This document shows, one piece after another, positions 13,757 through 15,552 of a stretch of 15,552 nt of DNA (positions within the stretch are counted from its first letter, which is position 1; each line of letters starts with the position of its first letter). The stretch is from positions 1 to 15,552 of the forward strand of contig JASJBY010000055.1 of NCBI GenBank assembly GCA_030066245.1, given 5' to 3'. The translations under genes were made by a program, and so were the position numbers. The DNA is from Gammaproteobacteria bacterium (GTDB taxonomy: Bacteria; Pseudomonadota; Gammaproteobacteria; JAABTG01). Below the pieces are notes generated by a model. It was not told where the DNA came from. It did no database searches and worked only from the letters and a program-made list of their open reading frames with translations.

Positions 13757-15169
13757 ATGAGTGTGATGGAGCGCGATGCTTTCGTCTGGGCCGAGCAGAC
13801 GTTCGGTCGGAGCCAGTTGGGTGATGCCCGGCGCACGAACCGGCTGGTGAAGCTGGCCGGCGCGCTGGCGGGGCAAGTGGGCAGTTCGCCGTCGCGTGCC
13901 TGCGGGGGTGATGCGGCAGCCAACGAGGGGGCGTATCGATTGTTGCGCAATGACGCGGTGGTGCCGGGGGAGATGGCCGAGGGTGGTTTTGCTGCCACGG
14001 CCGAGGCGGCAACCCGCTACGAGACGCTGCTGGCGGTGGAGGACACCACGACGCTCTCTTACGAGCATGCGGTGGTGGCCGAGCTCGGTGATTTGGGCGG
14101 CGATGCCCGCAGCGCGAAACGCGGCTTCTTTGTGCATTCGGTGTTGTTGCTGGATGCCGAGAGCGCCCACACGGTGGGTTTGATTGAGCAGGCGCGGTGG
14201 CGGCGCGACAGCGCGGCGCGTGGTCAGCGTCATCGGCGCCGGGAGCGGGCCTACGAGGACAAGGAGAGTCGCAAATGGCAGCAGGCCTCTGAGCGCATGG
14301 CCAGGCGTCTGGGCGCGACGATGCCGCGGGTTATTTCGGTGTGTGACCGGGAGGCCGATGTTTACGAGTATCTCAAGTACAAGCGGCAGGCCGCGGAGCG
14401 TTTCGTTGTGCGCGCAGCCTGGGACCGGCGAGTGCAGGGCGAGGCAAGTCATCTGTTCGAAGCCGTTGAACAGGCCCCGGTGCTGGGCGAGCACACGGTT
14501 CGGATAGCGCAACGCGGGGGCAAGCAGGCCCGTCGGGGGCGCGAAGCGTGCCTGAGCGTGCGGGCCAGTGCGGTGAGCTTGCGCCCACCGCGGCACACGG
14601 GCGGTGCGGGGGCGCTGGAGGTCAATGCGGTGCTGGCCCAGGAGCAGGCCGCGGCGCCGGGCGAGGAGCCGGTGTGCTGGCTGCTGCTGAGCTCTGAGCC
14701 GGTGGAGAGCTTGGCGGCGGCCTGTCAGCTGTTGCACTACTACACGCTGCGCTGGCGGGTCGAGGAGTTTCACAAGGCCTGGAAATCCGGGGCTGGGGTT
14801 GAACAGCGACGCATGCAGTCGGCGGAGAACCTCGAGCGCATGGCCGTGGTGTTGGCCTTTGTGGCCGTGCGCCTGCTGCAGCTGCGCGAAACCTTGGACG
14901 AGCAAGTTGCGGCTAAAGGCCGTGCCGAGCGCCCCTGCACTGAGGTGCTCAGTGCGACCGAATGGAAGATCCTGTGGGTTACTCAGGAACGCTCGCGACC
15001 CCCGAGGCGTGCGCCCTCGCTGCGCTGGGCCTATGAGTCGGTTGCCAAACTCGGCGGCTGGCTGGACACCAAACGCACCGGGCGCGCGAGTTGGCAGACC
15101 ATGTGGCATGGATGGTTTCGACTTCATGAACGCGTCGATGCTTACCTCGCTTCCCGTGACCTCATGTGA
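13757..15169 (+). CDS. tnp: IS50/Tn5-family DDE transposase
   Basis: A 470-residue cut-and-paste transposase, collinear with Tn5 Tnp (476). Catalytic residues by alignment are Asp96 (AVEDTTTLSY), Asp197 (VCDREADVYEYL) and Glu336 in the YREK signature (Tyr329, Arg332, Glu336, Lys343; RWRVEEFHKAWKSGAG). The N-terminal DNA-binding region (WAEQTFGRSQLGDARRTNRLVKLA) and C-terminal dimerisation part (LGGWLDTKRTGRASW) are intact, so it may be active. The ATG at 13757, after AGAGGG, matches the Tn5 N-terminus. An in-frame ATG at 13688 would add 23 unrelated residues. Tn5 Met56, start of the inhibitor protein, is Ala55 here. A GATC at 13711 lies upstream of the start. Confidence 0.96.
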   Translation: MSVMERDAFVWAEQTFGRSQLGDARRTNRLVKLAGALAGQVGSSPSRACGGDAAANEGAYRLLRNDAVVPGEMAEGGFAATAEAATRYETLLAVEDTTTLSYEHAVVAELGDLGGDARSAKRGFFVHSVLLLDAESAHTVGLIEQARWRRDSAARGQRHRRRERAYEDKESRKWQQASERMARRLGATMPRVISVCDREADVYEYLKYKRQAAERFVVRAAWDRRVQGEASHLFEAVEQAPVLGEHTVRIAQRGGKQARRGREACLSVRASAVSLRPPRHTGGAGALEVNAVLAQEQAAAPGEEPVCWLLLSSEPVESLAAACQLLHYYTLRWRVEEFHKAWKSGAGVEQRRMQSAENLERMAVVLAFVAVRLLQLRETLDEQVAAKGRAERPCTEVLSATEWKILWVTQERSRPPRRAPSLRWAYESVAKLGGWLDTKRTGRASWQTMWHGWFRLHERVDAYLASRDLM

Positions 15170-15176
15170 GGACATG

Positions 15177-15195
15177 AGATCCGATCAAGAGACAG
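15177..15195. repeat. IS right terminus (inside-end-like) with two GATC sites
   Basis: Read on the minus strand this is CTGTCTCTTGATCGGATCT, one mismatch from the IS50 inside end CTGTCTCTTGATCAGATCT. Both GATC (Dam) sites, whose methylation represses inside-end use in Tn5, are preserved. The terminus begins eight bases after the transposase stop codon. Confidence 0.93.
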
Positions 15196-15300
15196 CTCCC
15201 TTTGGGGGGAGGCCTAACGCTTATCCCCCTCTCCCTTGAGGGAAGGTCCAACGCCTGTCTCGCTCTCCCTCTCCCTCGAGGGAGAGGGCAGGGGAGAGGG
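15196..15300. repeat. Remnant units of the same repeat family, with perfect 22-bp palindrome
   Basis: Right of the IS, units start at about 15202, 15236 and 15276 (spacings 34 and 40). They share the GGAGGCCTAACGC / AAGGTCCAACGC core and CTCCCT pyrimidine run with the left array. Positions 15267-15288 are a perfect 22-bp palindrome centred on CTCGAG with CCCTCTCCCT arms, followed by GCAGGGGAGAGGG. The palindrome resembles REP-like intergenic elements common in proteobacteria. The stretch 15301-15375 holds nothing I can name. Confidence 0.85.
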
Positions 15301-15375
15301 TGAACAATCCCCCCCAGCCACAGACCAAAATGCTGTTTCCTCAGATGGTTACGACAGGTCGAAGCGCGCATGCGC

Positions 15376-15405
15376 TTGAAACAGCGGCGCTAATTGCTGT
15401 ACTAT
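15376..15405 (+). promoter_or_regulatory. Sigma-70 promoter of tRNA-Met
   Basis: TTGAAA (15376-15381), 18-bp spacer, TACTAT (15400-15405). Transcription would begin near 15412, about eight bases before the tRNA. The GC-rich discriminator (CCCGGCC) is typical of stringently controlled stable-RNA promoters. Confidence 0.7.
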
Positions 15406-15419
15406 TCCCGGCCTTTCCC

Positions 15420-15496
15420 GGCTACGTAGCTCAGCTGGTTAGAGCGCGGCACTCATAATGCTGAGGTCGGTGGTTCAAGTCCACCCGTAGCCACCA
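15420..15496 (+). tRNA. tRNA-Met (CAT anticodon), elongator type
   Basis: A 77-nt gene with encoded CCA. Acceptor GGCTACG pairs with CGTAGCC. The D arm is GCTCAGCTGGTTAGAGC, the anticodon loop CTCATAA lies on a five-pair stem, and the T arm is GGTGGTTCAAGTCCACC. The acceptor and loop match E. coli elongator tRNA-Met. It lacks the features of initiator tRNA (no mismatch at the first acceptor pair). The CAT-anticodon tRNA-Ile2 is less likely because its acceptor stem in E. coli is GGCCCCT. Confidence 0.96.
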
Positions 15497-15514
15497 GTAA
15501 AGTCCATTCAAACC

Positions 15515-15536
15515 AGACGCTTACGAGTAAGCGTCT
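15515..15536 (+). terminator. Hairpin downstream of tRNA-Met
   Basis: A perfect 9-bp stem AGACGCTTA / TAAGCGTCT with loop CGAG begins 19 bases after the tRNA. It is followed by CTCCTCACG rather than a T-run, so it may be a weak terminator or a processing signal. Confidence 0.5.
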
Positions 15537-15552
15537 CTCCTCACGCTCGGCG

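Larger units (their letters stand above)
13659..15195 (+). mobile_element. Complete IS50/Tn5-like insertion sequence (IS4 superfamily)
   Basis: The 1537-bp element has one transposase gene and both termini, almost the size of IS50 (about 1.53 kb). The left end is outside-end-like and the right end is inside-end-like, the same asymmetry as IS50. The distance from left end to transposase ATG is 98 bp, comparable to IS50. No 9-bp target duplication is visible: left flank TCGCGAGGG, right flank CTCCCTTTG. Both flanks are units of the same repeat family, so recombination between units could have erased it. Confidence 0.9.

Noticed and set aside
13271..15175. Long minus-strand open frame opposite the transposase and array
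   Set aside because: It is a shadow of the transposase with Arg/His/Pro-rich low-complexity sequence.
15267..15288. Perfect palindrome as an intrinsic terminator
   Set aside because: No T-run follows it and there is no gene directly upstream besides the IS; it fits a REP-like repeat better.
15420..15496. tRNA-Ile2 (CAT, lysidine-modified) or initiator tRNA
   Set aside because: Acceptor stem and loop match elongator tRNA-Met, and the first acceptor pair is intact.

Overview
The window is GC-rich (roughly 64 percent by eye) and densely packed with housekeeping genes. LpxH and two cyclophilins indicate a Gram-negative host. The lpxH-ppiB neighbourhood, the nadC and ampD pairing and an elongator tRNA-Met close to the E. 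coli one point to a gammaproteobacterium. A Chromatiales/Ectothiorhodospiraceae-like lineage is my guess and is not proven.

Layout. (1) Positions 1-112 are a 7-bp tandem repeat ending beside the stop codon of nadC. (2) Positions 118-2868, minus strand: a membrane-anchored retropepsin-like protease, a sodium:alanine/glycine-type symporter and nadC, reading leftward. (3) Positions 3182-9037, plus strand: nine genes with gaps of 21 bp or less or with overlaps. The first four form a tight module: two DUF1538 membrane proteins, a divergent PII-like protein and a twin-CBS protein. A secreted ankyrin-repeat protein, an EgtD-type histidine methyltransferase, ampD, a CobC-like histidine phosphatase and a Rossmann-fold protein follow. 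(4) Positions 9034-9796: a compact cassette with one S23-type four-helix-bundle gene between inverted arrays of 7- and 8-bp repeats. Those repeats supply the stop codons of both flanking convergent genes. (5) Positions 9793-11675, minus strand: periplasmic cyclophilin, cytoplasmic cyclophilin and lpxH. (6) gltX, plus strand, divergent from the cyclophilins. (7) Positions 13276-15300: a degenerate 40-bp repeat array interrupted by a complete IS50/Tn5-like insertion sequence of 1537 bp. Both termini are recognisable as the outside-end and inside-end types of IS50. (8) tRNA-Met with a good promoter and a downstream hairpin at the right edge.

The most promising candidates for something undescribed are the DUF1538 pair coupled to two kinds of nucleotide-sensing protein (a putative regulated transporter), and the S23 cassette with its symmetric short-repeat arms. 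The heptamer array at the left edge, also abutting a stop codon, may be the arm of another such cassette. The 40-bp array hosting the IS50 relative is a third structural curiosity.
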